11,877 nucleotides of DNA. It comes from an uncultured Paracoccaceae bacterium (GTDB taxonomy: Bacteria; Pseudomonadota; Alphaproteobacteria; Rhodobacterales; Rhodobacteraceae). The notes under the pieces were generated by a model. It saw only the letters and a list, made by a program, of their open reading frames with translations, was not told the origin of the DNA and did not search any database. Both the position numbers and the translations under genes were made by a program. The stretch spans positions 1 through 11,877 of the forward strand of contig CALESR010000154.1 of NCBI GenBank assembly GCA_937907485.1, read 5' to 3'. Shown here piece by piece: positions 1 to 7,542 of the stretch (positions are counted from its first letter, which is position 1; each line of letters opens with the position of its first letter).

Positions 1-66
1 AGGGGGTTTCCAAGGGGGGGCGGGCCCCCTTTGGGCGGGGGAGGGCGAGGGGCGACCACCCCCTCG
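1..66 (-). terminator. GC-rich double-hairpin element downstream of ccdA
   Basis: Just past the ccdA stop codon, two inverted repeats follow each other. The first, 46-66, pairs CGAGGGG with CCCCTCG around a 7-base loop. The second, about 10-34, pairs CCAAGGGGG with CCCCCTTTGG allowing one G-T pair. On the minus strand they directly follow ccdA, so they plausibly act as its transcript end or a 3' stabiliser, though no long U tract follows within the window. The second hairpin and its flank closely resemble the element at 4111-4150. The element is cut by the window edge, so its full extent is unknown. Confidence 0.55.
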
Positions 67-74
67 CAACCCGC

Positions 75-824
75 TCACCCTAGCGCGCCGAGGGCCGGGA
101 AGGCCTCGATCAGCCAGAAGGAAAACGCCGAGAGCGCGCCGGTAATCAGGGCCAGACCAACCAGTACCAAAAGCGCCCCCATCGCCTTTTCCACAGCACC
201 CAGCCAGGGTTTGATGCGGTTCATCAACCGCATGGACCGGGTGATGAACAGCGCCGCCAGCAGAAAGGGCAGGCCCAGCCCAATGGCATAGGCCCCCAAC
301 AGCGCAGTGCCGCGCGCGACGGACTCTTCGGCGGCGGCGAGGGTGATGATCGTGCCGAGGATCGGTCCGATGCAGGGTGTCCAGCCAAAGGCAAAGGCCA
401 GTCCCAGCACATAGGCACCAAAGGCCGAACCACCACGGTCGCCCGCGTCGATGCGCGCCTCGCGTTGCAGGAACCCTATGCGAAATAGCCCGAGGAAATG
501 CAGTCCCATCACCACCACCACCACCCCGGCGATCCGCTGGAACATCTCGCGGTATTCGGTGAACAGCCGCCCTAGGCTGGAGGCTGTGAAACCCAGAAAC
601 AAGAACACCGTGCTGAGCCCCATGACGAAGAACAGCGCCGGGATCGTCGCCGGGCTGGGGCCGCGCGAGTCCGTCAGATCGCGCATCGAGATGCCTGACA
701 TATAGGCCAGATAGGGCGGCACGATCGGCAACACGCAGGGGCTGAGGAACGACAGCAGCCCCGCCAGCGCCGCGATCAGCAGCGAGGGCAGCAGGGCCGC
801 GTCAAAAAGGTCGATGCCGAACAT
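75..824 (-). CDS. ccdA: CcdA-type cytochrome c biogenesis membrane protein
   Basis: This is a 249-residue polytopic inner-membrane protein of the DsbD/CcdA family. The family passes reducing equivalents from cytoplasmic thioredoxin across the membrane to periplasmic thiol carriers, mainly for apocytochrome c maturation. About six hydrophobic segments are visible. The two expected redox cysteines are present: Cys30 in SFLSPCVLPIVPPYLAY near the start of the first segment, and Cys151 in GWTPCIGPILGT in the fourth. The length is normal for stand-alone CcdA, with no fused thioredoxin-like domain as in DsbD. The ATG at 824 is preceded by GAGGAG (838-833) at about 8 bases, which supports this start. 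It lies 117 bases downstream of rne on the same strand with a hairpin between, so it may have its own promoter or depend on read-through. The dedicated partner (such as CcmG/CcsX) is not in the window. Confidence 0.93.
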   Translation of the reverse strand: MFGIDLFDAALLPSLLIAALAGLLSFLSPCVLPIVPPYLAYMSGISMRDLTDSRGPSPATIPALFFVMGLSTVFLFLGFTASSLGRLFTEYREMFQRIAGVVVVVMGLHFLGLFRIGFLQREARIDAGDRGGSAFGAYVLGLAFAFGWTPCIGPILGTIITLAAAEESVARGTALLGAYAIGLGLPFLLAALFITRSMRLMNRIKPWLGAVEKAMGALLVLVGLALITGALSAFSFWLIEAFPALGALG

Positions 825-860
825 GGGCCGGGCTCCTCGGTTGGTGACCCCTGATAGCGC

Positions 861-889
861 TGCGCCCCTCGTTCGTCACGAGGGGCGCA
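861..889 (-). terminator. Hairpin between rne and ccdA
   Basis: An 11-bp perfect inverted repeat, TGCGCCCCTCG and CGAGGGGCGCA, encloses a 7-base loop. It lies 53 bases past the rne stop and 37 bases before the ccdA start. The position fits the end of the rne transcript or an RNase-resistant 3' stem. No U tract follows on the minus strand, so it may slow rather than stop transcription into ccdA. Confidence 0.6.
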
Positions 890-941
890 ATCACTTTGAC
901 GCGGGTTGCGGCGCGGGGCCGCGCCCGGACCAGAGGCGAGG

Positions 942-3662
942 TCAGGCCTTGCGGGCCCACCAGCCGGCGCGGCGCGGTTTGTTCGGGTCGGGCTGCGGCG
1001 CCTCGGGGGCCGGGGCGGCGGGCGTTTCAACCGGAGTTTCCGCGGGCGTTTCGACCGGCGTTTCGGCTGCCTCCTCGACCGGAGCCGCCTCGATCACCGC
1101 GACAGGTGCCGGTTCCGGTGCGACTTCGGCGGCGGCCTCGGGCACAGCGGCCTCTGCCGGGGCTTCAACCACGGCCTCAACCTGCGGCTCAACCGTTGCC
1201 TCGGCCTTGGGCTTGCGGCGGCTGCGGGTGCGTTTGCGCGGCCCTTCGGCCTCGGTTCCAGCCTCGGCTTCAACCGCTTCGGCCGGCGCTTCGGCAGTGG
1301 CTTCGGCGGGGGCATCATTTGTCGCGGAGGCCTCGGCCTCGGCACCTGCACGACTGCGGCTGCGGCGCTTGCGGGCCGGGGCCTTTTTCGCCGGGGCCTC
1401 AGGCTCGGCACTCACCTCGACCGCGGCCGCAGCGGCGGCTTCGGCTTCGCCTGGCTCGGTGCTGTCCTCGACCGAGTCGTCATCCGACTCGTCGCTGCCC
1501 TCGTCCGAGCCATCCTCGGCGCGGTCCTCGCCATTCTGGCCCGGACGCCGACGCCGACGGCGGCGACGCTTGCGCTTCGAGCCATCACCCGCGTCGGCCT
1601 TGACCTCGTCCTTGGCCTTGGGCGCCTCTGCGGCAGCCTCGGCTTCGGCCTCGGCCTCGACACTGACGTCTTCGTCCTCGACCAGATCCGAGAATTCCTC
1701 GTCGATGTCGGACATCGTCTGCGCGTCCAGCGAGACCACCTGACTCGTCGCCACCGACACGATCCGCGTCGCGGTCTTGAATTTCTCGATCGAATAATCC
1801 GGCGAGATCAGCGTCGGATCGGCCTCGATCCGGATCGCCATGCCATAGCGCTGTTCGATCTGCGCCAGATGCTCGCGCTTGGAGTTGAACAGATAGTTGA
1901 CGATGCCGACCGGCGCCTTGAGCAGCACTTCCTTCGAGCGGTTGCGCGTGCCCTCTTCTTCCAGCGCGCGCAGGATCGCCAGCGCGATGGAATTGTCCGA
2001 CCGGATCAGCCCGGTGCCGTGGCAATGCGGACAAGGCTGCGTCGTCGCCTCCAACATGCCGGGGCGAAGCCGCTGGCGGCTCATCTCCATCAGGCCAAAG
2101 CCGGAAATCCGGCCGACCTGAATGCGCGCGCGGTCGTTGCGCAGCGCCTCTTTCAGCCGCTTCTCGACCGAAGCGTTATTGCGACGCTCTTCCATGTCGA
2201 TGAAGTCGATGACGATCAGACCGGCGAGGTCGCGCAGCCGCAACTGGCGGGCGATCTCGTCGGCGGCCTCGAGGTTGGTCTTCAGCGCGGTGTCCTCGAT
2301 GGACCCCTCGCGCGTCGATTTGCCCGAGTTGACGTCGATGGCGACCAGCGCCTCGGTCACGCCGATGACGATGTAACCGCCCGATTTCAACTGCACGGTC
2401 GGGTTGAACATGCTGGCCAGATAGCTTTCGACCTGAAAGCGCGCGAACAGCGGCAGCGGGTCGGTATAGCGTTTCACGCTGGCCGCATGGGTCGGCATGA
2501 TCATCTTCATGAAGTCCTTGGCGGTGCGGTAACCGCCCTCGCCTTCGACCAGAACCTCGTCGATGTCCTTGTTGTAAAGGTCGCGGATCGACCGCTTGAT
2601 GAGGTTGCCTTCCTCATAGATCGGCGCCGGTGCGATGGATTTCAGCGTGAGATCCCGGATCTGCTCCCACAGACGGAACAGATATTCGTAATCGCGGCGG
2701 ATTTCCGGCTTGGTGCGGTTGGCCCCCGCCGTGCGGATGATAAGGCCCGCGCCCTCGGGCACGTCGAACTCACCAGCGATTTCCTTCAACTTCTTGCGGT
2801 CGGCCGCGTTGGTGATCTTGCGGCTGATGCCGCCGCCCCGCGCCGTGTTGGGCATCAACACGCAATAGCGCCCGGCCAGCGACAGGTAGGTGGTCAGCGC
2901 AGCGCCCTTGTTGCCGCGCTCTTCCTTGACCACCTGCACCAGCATGATCTGGCGGACCTTGATGACTTCCTGAATCTTGTAGCGGCGGGCACGGCCGCGG
3001 CGCGGCGGGCGAACCTCGTCGCTGATGTCCTCATCGGCGACCGATTCGATTTCCGAGTCATTCTCGCTGGCATGGTCGGCGGCGCGGTAGGGTTCGCCGT
3101 CCTCATCGCGGTCGCGGCGCCGACCGCGCCCGGTGTCTCGCTCGTCGGCAACGGCGCTGTCGGCCTCGCCTTCGGCCTCGTCCAACTCGACAACGTCCAT
3201 CGCGCCATAGAGACGCTGCTCCATGCCTTCGGCCACCGCCGCGACGGCCGGTTGCGCGGCCTCGCCGGTGGCCTCACCCTCAGCGGTGGCGTCGGCGGCT
3301 TCGACGCCCTCATCACGGCTTTCGTCGCGCCGACGACGCGAGCGGCGCTGGCCGTCCTCGTCCTGATCGCGCGCCATCGCCCGCTCTTCGTCGAGCAGGG
3401 CTTTGCGGTCGGCGACCGGAATCTGGTAATAATCCGGGTGGATTTCGGCAAAGGCGAGGAAGCCATGCCGGTTGCCGCCGTAATCCACAAAGGCCGCCTG
3501 CAGCGAGGGCTCGACCCGCGTTACCTTGGCCAGATAGATGTTGCCCGCAAGCTGCCGCTTGTGGATCGTCTCGAAATCAAAGTCTTCGACCTTGGTGCCA
3601 TCCAGCACCACGACGCGGGTTTCTTCCGCGTGCGTGGCGTCGATCAGTAGTTTCTTTGCCAT
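942..3662 (-). CDS. rne: Ribonuclease E (Rne/Rng family endoribonuclease)
   Basis: This 906-residue endoribonuclease carries out mRNA decay and rRNA/tRNA processing and scaffolds the RNA degradosome. An S1 RNA-binding domain starts at about residue 36, is interrupted at about 88-222 by a charged, low-complexity insertion, and resumes to about 265. The 5'-monophosphate sensor region has IIRTAG (Arg310, Thr311). The DNase I-like catalytic core has the Mg-binding aspartates Asp443 (AIDVNSG) and Asp486 (VIDFIDM). The Zn-link cysteines are Cys544 and Cys547 (CPHCHGTG). From about 655 the tail is disordered: acidic, Ala/Pro/Glu-rich, with an arginine block at 697-707, further basic patches, and a PRRAGWWARKA end. 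The ATG at 3662 was chosen because family homology begins at MAKKLLIDA. The frame stays open upstream to 3869, but those 69 codons read as leader. The Shine-Dalgarno is weak (GAGAGA). It probably has its own promoter (4036-4007). Confidence 0.96.
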   Translation of the reverse strand: MAKKLLIDATHAEETRVVVLDGTKVEDFDFETIHKRQLAGNIYLAKVTRVEPSLQAAFVDYGGNRHGFLAFAEIHPDYYQIPVADRKALLDEERAMARDQDEDGQRRSRRRRDESRDEGVEAADATAEGEATGEAAQPAVAAVAEGMEQRLYGAMDVVELDEAEGEADSAVADERDTGRGRRRDRDEDGEPYRAADHASENDSEIESVADEDISDEVRPPRRGRARRYKIQEVIKVRQIMLVQVVKEERGNKGAALTTYLSLAGRYCVLMPNTARGGGISRKITNAADRKKLKEIAGEFDVPEGAGLIIRTAGANRTKPEIRRDYEYLFRLWEQIRDLTLKSIAPAPIYEEGNLIKRSIRDLYNKDIDEVLVEGEGGYRTAKDFMKMIMPTHAASVKRYTDPLPLFARFQVESYLASMFNPTVQLKSGGYIVIGVTEALVAIDVNSGKSTREGSIEDTALKTNLEAADEIARQLRLRDLAGLIVIDFIDMEERRNNASVEKRLKEALRNDRARIQVGRISGFGLMEMSRQRLRPGMLEATTQPCPHCHGTGLIRSDNSIALAILRALEEEGTRNRSKEVLLKAPVGIVNYLFNSKREHLAQIEQRYGMAIRIEADPTLISPDYSIEKFKTATRIVSVATSQVVSLDAQTMSDIDEEFSDLVEDEDVSVEAEAEAEAAAEAPKAKDEVKADAGDGSKRKRRRRRRRRPGQNGEDRAEDGSDEGSDESDDDSVEDSTEPGEAEAAAAAAVEVSAEPEAPAKKAPARKRRSRSRAGAEAEASATNDAPAEATAEAPAEAVEAEAGTEAEGPRKRTRSRRKPKAEATVEPQVEAVVEAPAEAAVPEAAAEVAPEPAPVAVIEAAPVEEAAETPVETPAETPVETPAAPAPEAPQPDPNKPRRAGWWARKA

Positions 3663-4006
3663 GTTCTCTCGCTTGCCCAAGACGACAGCGCCCCGGCCCC
3701 GAAGGACCGTACATTCTGCCATCAAGGGAAAAAGTGGGGGCGATGCACGGCGCCAGCGGTCGGCGGGCGGCGCCTGCGCGCGTCCCGTCCCGGTTCCTGG
3801 CTGATGCGCCTCGTGGCATCGCGGTTTCAGTCTCCGACGCCTCGGGCAACGCCCGCCACGCCCATCCAAGTCCGGGCCGACACCACAGCGTCCGTCCGGG
3901 CATTCCTCCGGCTTTTGGGCCGATCCCGCCCGCGTCGAGGCGCAAAACGCCTACACCACGGGCCGTGAATTTCGTGCGACAGATGCGAAATACACTGCGC
4001 CCGGCA
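3663..4006 (-). other. Predicted long 5' leader of rne, no gene seen
   Basis: The 546 bases between dctD and rne hold no credible gene. Most of it would be the rne leader (about 338 nt from a start near 4000) if the promoter at 4036-4007 is right. Inverted repeats within it include AGGCG/CGCCT with a 5-base loop at 3938-3952, and GGCGCC twice at 3749-3754 and 3769-3774. The Escherichia coli rne mRNA also has a long structured leader that RNase E uses to control its own mRNA. A similar role here is inference. Confidence 0.4.
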
Positions 4007-4036
4007 ACCATAGGGGCGAAAGGCGCGCCTGTTCAA
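4007..4036 (-). promoter_or_regulatory. Candidate sigma-70-type promoter for rne
   Basis: Read on the minus strand, TTGAAC (4036-4031) and TATGGT (4012-4007) are separated by 18 bases. Each hexamer matches its consensus at four or more positions. Transcription would start near 4000. It lies between the dctD hairpin element and rne, which is where an independent rne promoter is needed. Confidence 0.45.
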
Positions 4037-4097
4037 TGGAAAAATGCGCCGCCGTCCCCCGCCACGCCGCTTTCCAGCGCCGCGGCCCTCTTTGCTC

Positions 4098-4168
4098 TCA
4101 AAATATCCACAGGGTTTCCAAAGGGGGGCGTGCCCCCCCTTGGCGGGGTGTGGGGGCAGGCCCCCACC
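4098..4168 (-). terminator. GC-rich double-hairpin element downstream of dctD
   Basis: There are two hairpins. Positions 4118-4143 pair CCAA and GGGGGG(C) with (G)CCCCCC and TTGG across one A-C mismatch. Positions 4150-4167 pair a TGGGGGC arm with GCCCCCA. On the minus strand the element follows the dctD stop by about 40 bases, and its distal flank is AT-richer (contains ATATTTTGAG), so a factor-independent terminator is plausible. The first hairpin and its AGGGTTTCCAA flank match the element at the window start, suggesting a dispersed intergenic repeat family. From memory, such C/G-run elements at gene ends are common in Rhodobacterales. Confidence 0.6.
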
Positions 4169-4208
4169 GGCGCCGAGGGGCCTCGATGGCCCCGACGGCG
4201 CCGCCCCT

Positions 4209-5567
4209 TCAGACGTAATCCCCGCGGCTCAAACCATATTTCGCCATCTTCTCGTTCAACGTTCGGCGCGGCAGGCAGAGTTCCTCCATCACCGCCGCGA
4301 TCGATCCCTTGTGCCGGCGCATTGTGTTGTCAATCAGCGTGCGCTCGAAGGCCTCGACATAATCTTTCAGGGGCTTGCCTTCGGTGGTCAGCGCCCCGCC
4401 CGAGGCCTCGTTTTCCGCCATCACCAGCGACACGACCGAGCCCGTGCCGCGCCGCGCCTGCAACACCGCCTGTTCGGCGATGGAAATCAATTGCCGGATG
4501 TTCCCCGGCCAGGGCGCCTGCAAGAGATAGGCGGCGTCCTGCGCGCCCAGATCGGGCGCCGGGCAGCCGTATTCTTCTGCGTAATCATTGGCATAGCTCT
4601 TGAACAACGCCAGAATGTCCTCACCGCGCGCGCGCAGCGGCGGCAAGGTCAGCTTCATCGCGGCCAGCCGATAATACAGATCAGGCCGCAGCACGTCTTC
4701 CAGCGTGCGGCCGGGTTCGTGGTCGTTACAGACCGCTACCAGCCGGGTCAGCGGCGGGCTGGGCTGGTCGTTGATGAAGGTCAGCAGCCGGTTTTGCAGC
4801 GCCGGGCTCAGCGATTCGATGTCTTCCAGACACAGCGTGCCGCCGCGGGCCTCGTCCACCAAGGGCAGCCCACCCTGCCCGGCCGGGCCAAACAGGCGCG
4901 CAGCCAGTGCCTCGTCCTCGACCCCGGCACACGAGACAGACACGAACCGCCGCCCGGCCCGCGGCCCCACCGCGTGCAGCGCATGGGCGACCAGTGTCTT
5001 GCCGGTGCCGGTCTCGCCGTCGATCAGCACATGGCCATCGGCCTGACCAAAGTCGAGGATATCCTCGCGCAGTCGCACCATTTCCGGCGAATTGCCGACC
5101 AGCCGGCGCATCAGCGTGCTGCCATCCGCCAGTTCCTGCCTGAGCGCCCGGCTTTCCAGTGCCAGCCCGCGCGCCTTCAGCGCCTCGCGCGCCAGAGTGG
5201 TCATGCGGTCTGGGTCAAAGGGCTTTTCCAGAAAGTCCCAGGCCCCCAGCCGCATCGCCTCGACCGCCATCGGCACGTCGCCATGGCCAGTGATCAGGAT
5301 CACCGGCAGGCTGGCATCGAGGCCGATCAGCCGCTTGAGCAGCGCCATGCCGTCCATCCCGGGCATGCGGATGTCGGTGACGACGATGCCGGGGAATTCG
5401 GCACCGACCACCGCCAGCGCCTCTTCGGCACTGGCAAAGGTTTCCGGCTGGAACCCCGACAGCGACAGCCACTGGCTGATCGAGGCGCGCATGTCGGGCT
5501 CGTCATCGATGACGGCGATGCGCGCAGGCGTGCGATTGCCCTGGGTGGCGCTGTCGCTTGTGGTCAT
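4209..5567 (-). CDS. dctD: DctD-type response regulator lacking GAFTGA
   Basis: This 452-residue response regulator partners the upstream kinase. Receiver domain, about 15-130: acidic pair Asp21/Asp22, phosphorylation site Asp65 (VTDIRMPGMDG), Thr93 and Lys115. AAA+ domain, about 152-378: Walker A GETGTGKT (184-191), arginine-finger region RPDLYYRL (294-301), sensor II WPGNIRQL (353-360). C-terminal Fis-type helix-turn-helix, about 410-447 (LPRRTLNEKMAKYGL). Two features are odd. The segment from LFG (225-227) to GGT (242-244) has no GAFTGA loop and is about 8 residues shorter than usual, and Walker B reads GGTLCLEDI instead of the usual GGTLFLDEI. GAFTGA is the sigma-54 contact, so classical sigma-54 activation is doubtful. 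The ATG at 5567 has AAGGAG 7 bases upstream. The gene lies 66 bases after dctB in an evident operon. C4-dicarboxylate specificity is inferred from family resemblance; no transporter gene is nearby. Confidence 0.88.
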   Translation of the reverse strand: MTTSDSATQGNRTPARIAVIDDEPDMRASISQWLSLSGFQPETFASAEEALAVVGAEFPGIVVTDIRMPGMDGMALLKRLIGLDASLPVILITGHGDVPMAVEAMRLGAWDFLEKPFDPDRMTTLAREALKARGLALESRALRQELADGSTLMRRLVGNSPEMVRLREDILDFGQADGHVLIDGETGTGKTLVAHALHAVGPRAGRRFVSVSCAGVEDEALAARLFGPAGQGGLPLVDEARGGTLCLEDIESLSPALQNRLLTFINDQPSPPLTRLVAVCNDHEPGRTLEDVLRPDLYYRLAAMKLTLPPLRARGEDILALFKSYANDYAEEYGCPAPDLGAQDAAYLLQAPWPGNIRQLISIAEQAVLQARRGTGSVVSLVMAENEASGGALTTEGKPLKDYVEAFERTLIDNTMRRHKGSIAAVMEELCLPRRTLNEKMAKYGLSRGDYV

Positions 5568-5633
5568 GGAGCCTCTCCTTGAAACGAGGGAAATGTCTTT
5601 GGTGGCAAACGCTTGTCCGGTTTCGTGCGCATC

Positions 5634-7460
5634 TCAGGCCGCCGCCCCGTCAACCGCTGGCCCACCCGGCGCCAACCCGGAAGCGATCTGGCCGCCCGGC
5701 GCCGCCAGTACCGGCAGCGCGATGTCAAAGGCCGCGCCGCCCTCGGGCCGGTTGCGGGCAGTCAGGCGGCCGCCATGATCGGCAATGATGCCCGAGGAAA
5801 TCGCCAGCCCCAGCCCGACGCCCTCGCCCGCCTTCTTCGAGGTGTAGAAGGGCTCGAAGATCTTGTCGATCTCGACGATGCCGGTGCCATTGTCCGCCAA
5901 CGTCAGGGTCACGGTGTCGCCCTGCGTCAGGATCAGGTCGATCTGCGGTGCGTTCACGTTGCGGGTGGCATCGACAGCGTTGCGCATCAGGTTGATGAGC
6001 ACCTGTTCTAGCCGCAGTCGATCGCCCAAGACCATCACCGGCTCCTTGGGCAGGGTGCGCACCACCAGCACCCGGCGCTCGCGCAGACGGGGCTCCATCA
6101 TGGTCAGCGCCTCGGTGACACAGGCCCGCAGATCGAGCGGGGCAAAGGCATCGCCGCCCTTGCGGGCATAACTCTTCAACTGACGGGTGATGGCGCCCAT
6201 CCGGTCGATCAGATCGTCGATGCGCTGCACCGAGACCAGCGCCTCTTCCGGGCGCCGGCGGGTCATCAGCAGCCTCGCACCGGCCAGATAGGTCTTCATC
6301 GCGGCAAGCGGCTGGTTCAACTCGTGACTGACGGCGGCCGACATCTCGCCGAGCACCGCCAGTTTCGAAGATTGCGCCAGCGTCTGCTCGGCCACGGTCA
6401 GTTCCTTTTGCGCCTTTTCGCGCGCGGCAATCTCGCGCTGCAGGCGCAGGTTCAACTGCCGCAACTCGACCGATTCGCGCTCGAACTGCGCGGTCTGCGA
6501 CCACGCGCGGCGCGAGACGAGATAAAAGACCAACGACAGGATCAGTGCAAAGCCCATGATGACCAGCGCCAGCGCGCCATTCACCTTTTCGCGCACCCCG
6601 GAGAAGGGTGTGAAACTGACCAGCCGCCAGCCCCGGTGGCGGATGCGCGATTCGGTGCGCAAAACGGCCTCGTTGCCGACAAAGGCATCTGGCCCGCGCC
6701 CGGCCAGATCGGCGGTGTAGCGCAGCGCACGTTCGATCATCGTCGGTGCGTCGCGCAGTGCCAGGGCACCGGCCTCGGTCCGGCCGCGCCAACGCGGTTC
6801 GGTGGCCAGCACGATCTGACCGCTGCTGTCGATCAGCGCCACCTGATCGGAGAATCCGGCCCAGGTGCGTTCAAGCCGCGCCAGGTCCACCTCGACGCTG
6901 ACGACGCCGATCACCTGCCCGCCTGCCCGGATCGCCCGGCCAAAGTAAAACCCAAAGCCGCCGCTGTCGCGCGGCTGCACGGAAAACACCGTCGACACCG
7001 CGCGACGCGCTTCAACAAAGACCGGCTCCGTGCCGCGCTGGGTGCCCAGCCTTGTGCGGTCAGTGGCGCCGACAACCCGGCCGCCAAGGTCGAGCAATTC
7101 GATCGAGGCCGCGCCGACCTCGGCCTGCAACTGGATCAGCGTCTGCGGCACGGCGGTATAACTGTCGTCGCGCAGCGCGTCGCGCAGCACGGGATCGCGC
7201 GCCAGCAGGATCGGCAGCACCTGCGTGCGCTGCAACTCGGCCTCGAGGTTGCCGGCAAAAAGCACAAGTCGCAACTCTGCGCGGTTGCGGGTGTCGACGG
7301 TGAAGCTCTCGCTCAACCAGTCGTCGAGCAGCAATACGACAACCCCGGCCAGCACCACCAGACAGGCCACCAGAACCTTGCCCCAACCGGGCATCCCCGG
7401 ACGCGCCGACACCATCGGTGCAGGGGGGGCAAGGGGCTGGATCGGCGGGGTGTCATTCAT
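5634..7460 (-). CDS. dctB: DctB-type membrane sensor histidine kinase
   Basis: This is a 608-residue inner-membrane sensor kinase. Segment order: a Pro-rich cytoplasmic start; membrane helix at about 28-46; a periplasmic double-CACHE-like sensor at about 50-293 resembling DctB (IELLDLGGRVVGATDRTR, GFYFGRAI, IGVVSVEVDL); a second membrane helix at about 296-316; a coiled-coil linker at about 325-365; then the kinase core. Kinase motifs: phosphoacceptor His379 in SHELNQPL, N-box NLMRNAVDAT (490-499), D-box DNGTGI (523-528), G-box GEGVGLGLA (545-553). DctB proteins sense external C4-dicarboxylates and phosphorylate DctD. The length and architecture fit this family, and dctD follows at 66 bases. 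No Shine-Dalgarno is seen before the ATG at 7460, and the promoter at 7495-7467 would start the mRNA at that ATG. The ligand remains inference because dctA or dctPQM is not in view. Confidence 0.9.
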   Translation of the reverse strand: MNDTPPIQPLAPPAPMVSARPGMPGWGKVLVACLVVLAGVVVLLLDDWLSESFTVDTRNRAELRLVLFAGNLEAELQRTQVLPILLARDPVLRDALRDDSYTAVPQTLIQLQAEVGAASIELLDLGGRVVGATDRTRLGTQRGTEPVFVEARRAVSTVFSVQPRDSGGFGFYFGRAIRAGGQVIGVVSVEVDLARLERTWAGFSDQVALIDSSGQIVLATEPRWRGRTEAGALALRDAPTMIERALRYTADLAGRGPDAFVGNEAVLRTESRIRHRGWRLVSFTPFSGVREKVNGALALVIMGFALILSLVFYLVSRRAWSQTAQFERESVELRQLNLRLQREIAAREKAQKELTVAEQTLAQSSKLAVLGEMSAAVSHELNQPLAAMKTYLAGARLLMTRRRPEEALVSVQRIDDLIDRMGAITRQLKSYARKGGDAFAPLDLRACVTEALTMMEPRLRERRVLVVRTLPKEPVMVLGDRLRLEQVLINLMRNAVDATRNVNAPQIDLILTQGDTVTLTLADNGTGIVEIDKIFEPFYTSKKAGEGVGLGLAISSGIIADHGGRLTARNRPEGGAAFDIALPVLAAPGGQIASGLAPGGPAVDGAAA

Positions 7461-7466
7461 CGTGCC

Positions 7467-7495
7467 AGTCTAGGACCGCGCCGCGCGATGCTCAA
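7467..7495 (-). promoter_or_regulatory. Candidate dctBD promoter giving a leaderless mRNA
   Basis: On the minus strand TTGAGC (7495-7490) and TAGACT (7472-7467) are 17 bases apart; each matches its sigma-70 consensus at four positions. Six bases after the -10 box comes the A of the dctB ATG (7460). This agrees with the absence of a Shine-Dalgarno there. Confidence 0.45.
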
Positions 7496-7501
7496 GCTAT
7501 G

Positions 7502-7540
7502 GGGCGGTCACGTGCGCGACAAGTCGCCGTGCGACCGCCC
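7502..7540 (-). terminator. Hairpin after the pilin-like gene
   Basis: GGGCGGTC (7502-7509) pairs with GACCGCCC (7533-7540). The interior also pairs, with GCGAC/GTCGC at 7516-7527. The stem begins three bases past the stop codon of the pilin-like gene on the minus strand. No U tract follows; the next bases lead into the dctB promoter. It is a likely transcript end separating this gene from dctBD. Confidence 0.6.
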
Positions 7541-7542
7541 GT

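Noticed and set aside
906..3650. 914-codon open frame on the plus strand opposite rne
   Set aside because: It mirrors rne codon for codon, has biased low-complexity composition and no recognisable domain. High GC at third positions of rne explains the open antisense frame.
3663..3869. 69-codon upstream extension of rne
   Set aside because: RNase E family similarity starts at MAKKLLIDA (3662). The extension is Arg/Gly/Pro-rich and resembles translated leader.
3577..4011. 144-codon minus-strand frame in the dctD-rne gap
   Set aside because: It overlaps the start of rne in another frame, has no clear ribosome site, and its composition is that of random high-GC sequence.
4044..5582. 512-codon plus-strand frame opposite dctD
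   Set aside because: It is antisense to a gene with an intact receiver, AAA+ and HTH order. Its product is Arg/Gln/His-rich without motifs.
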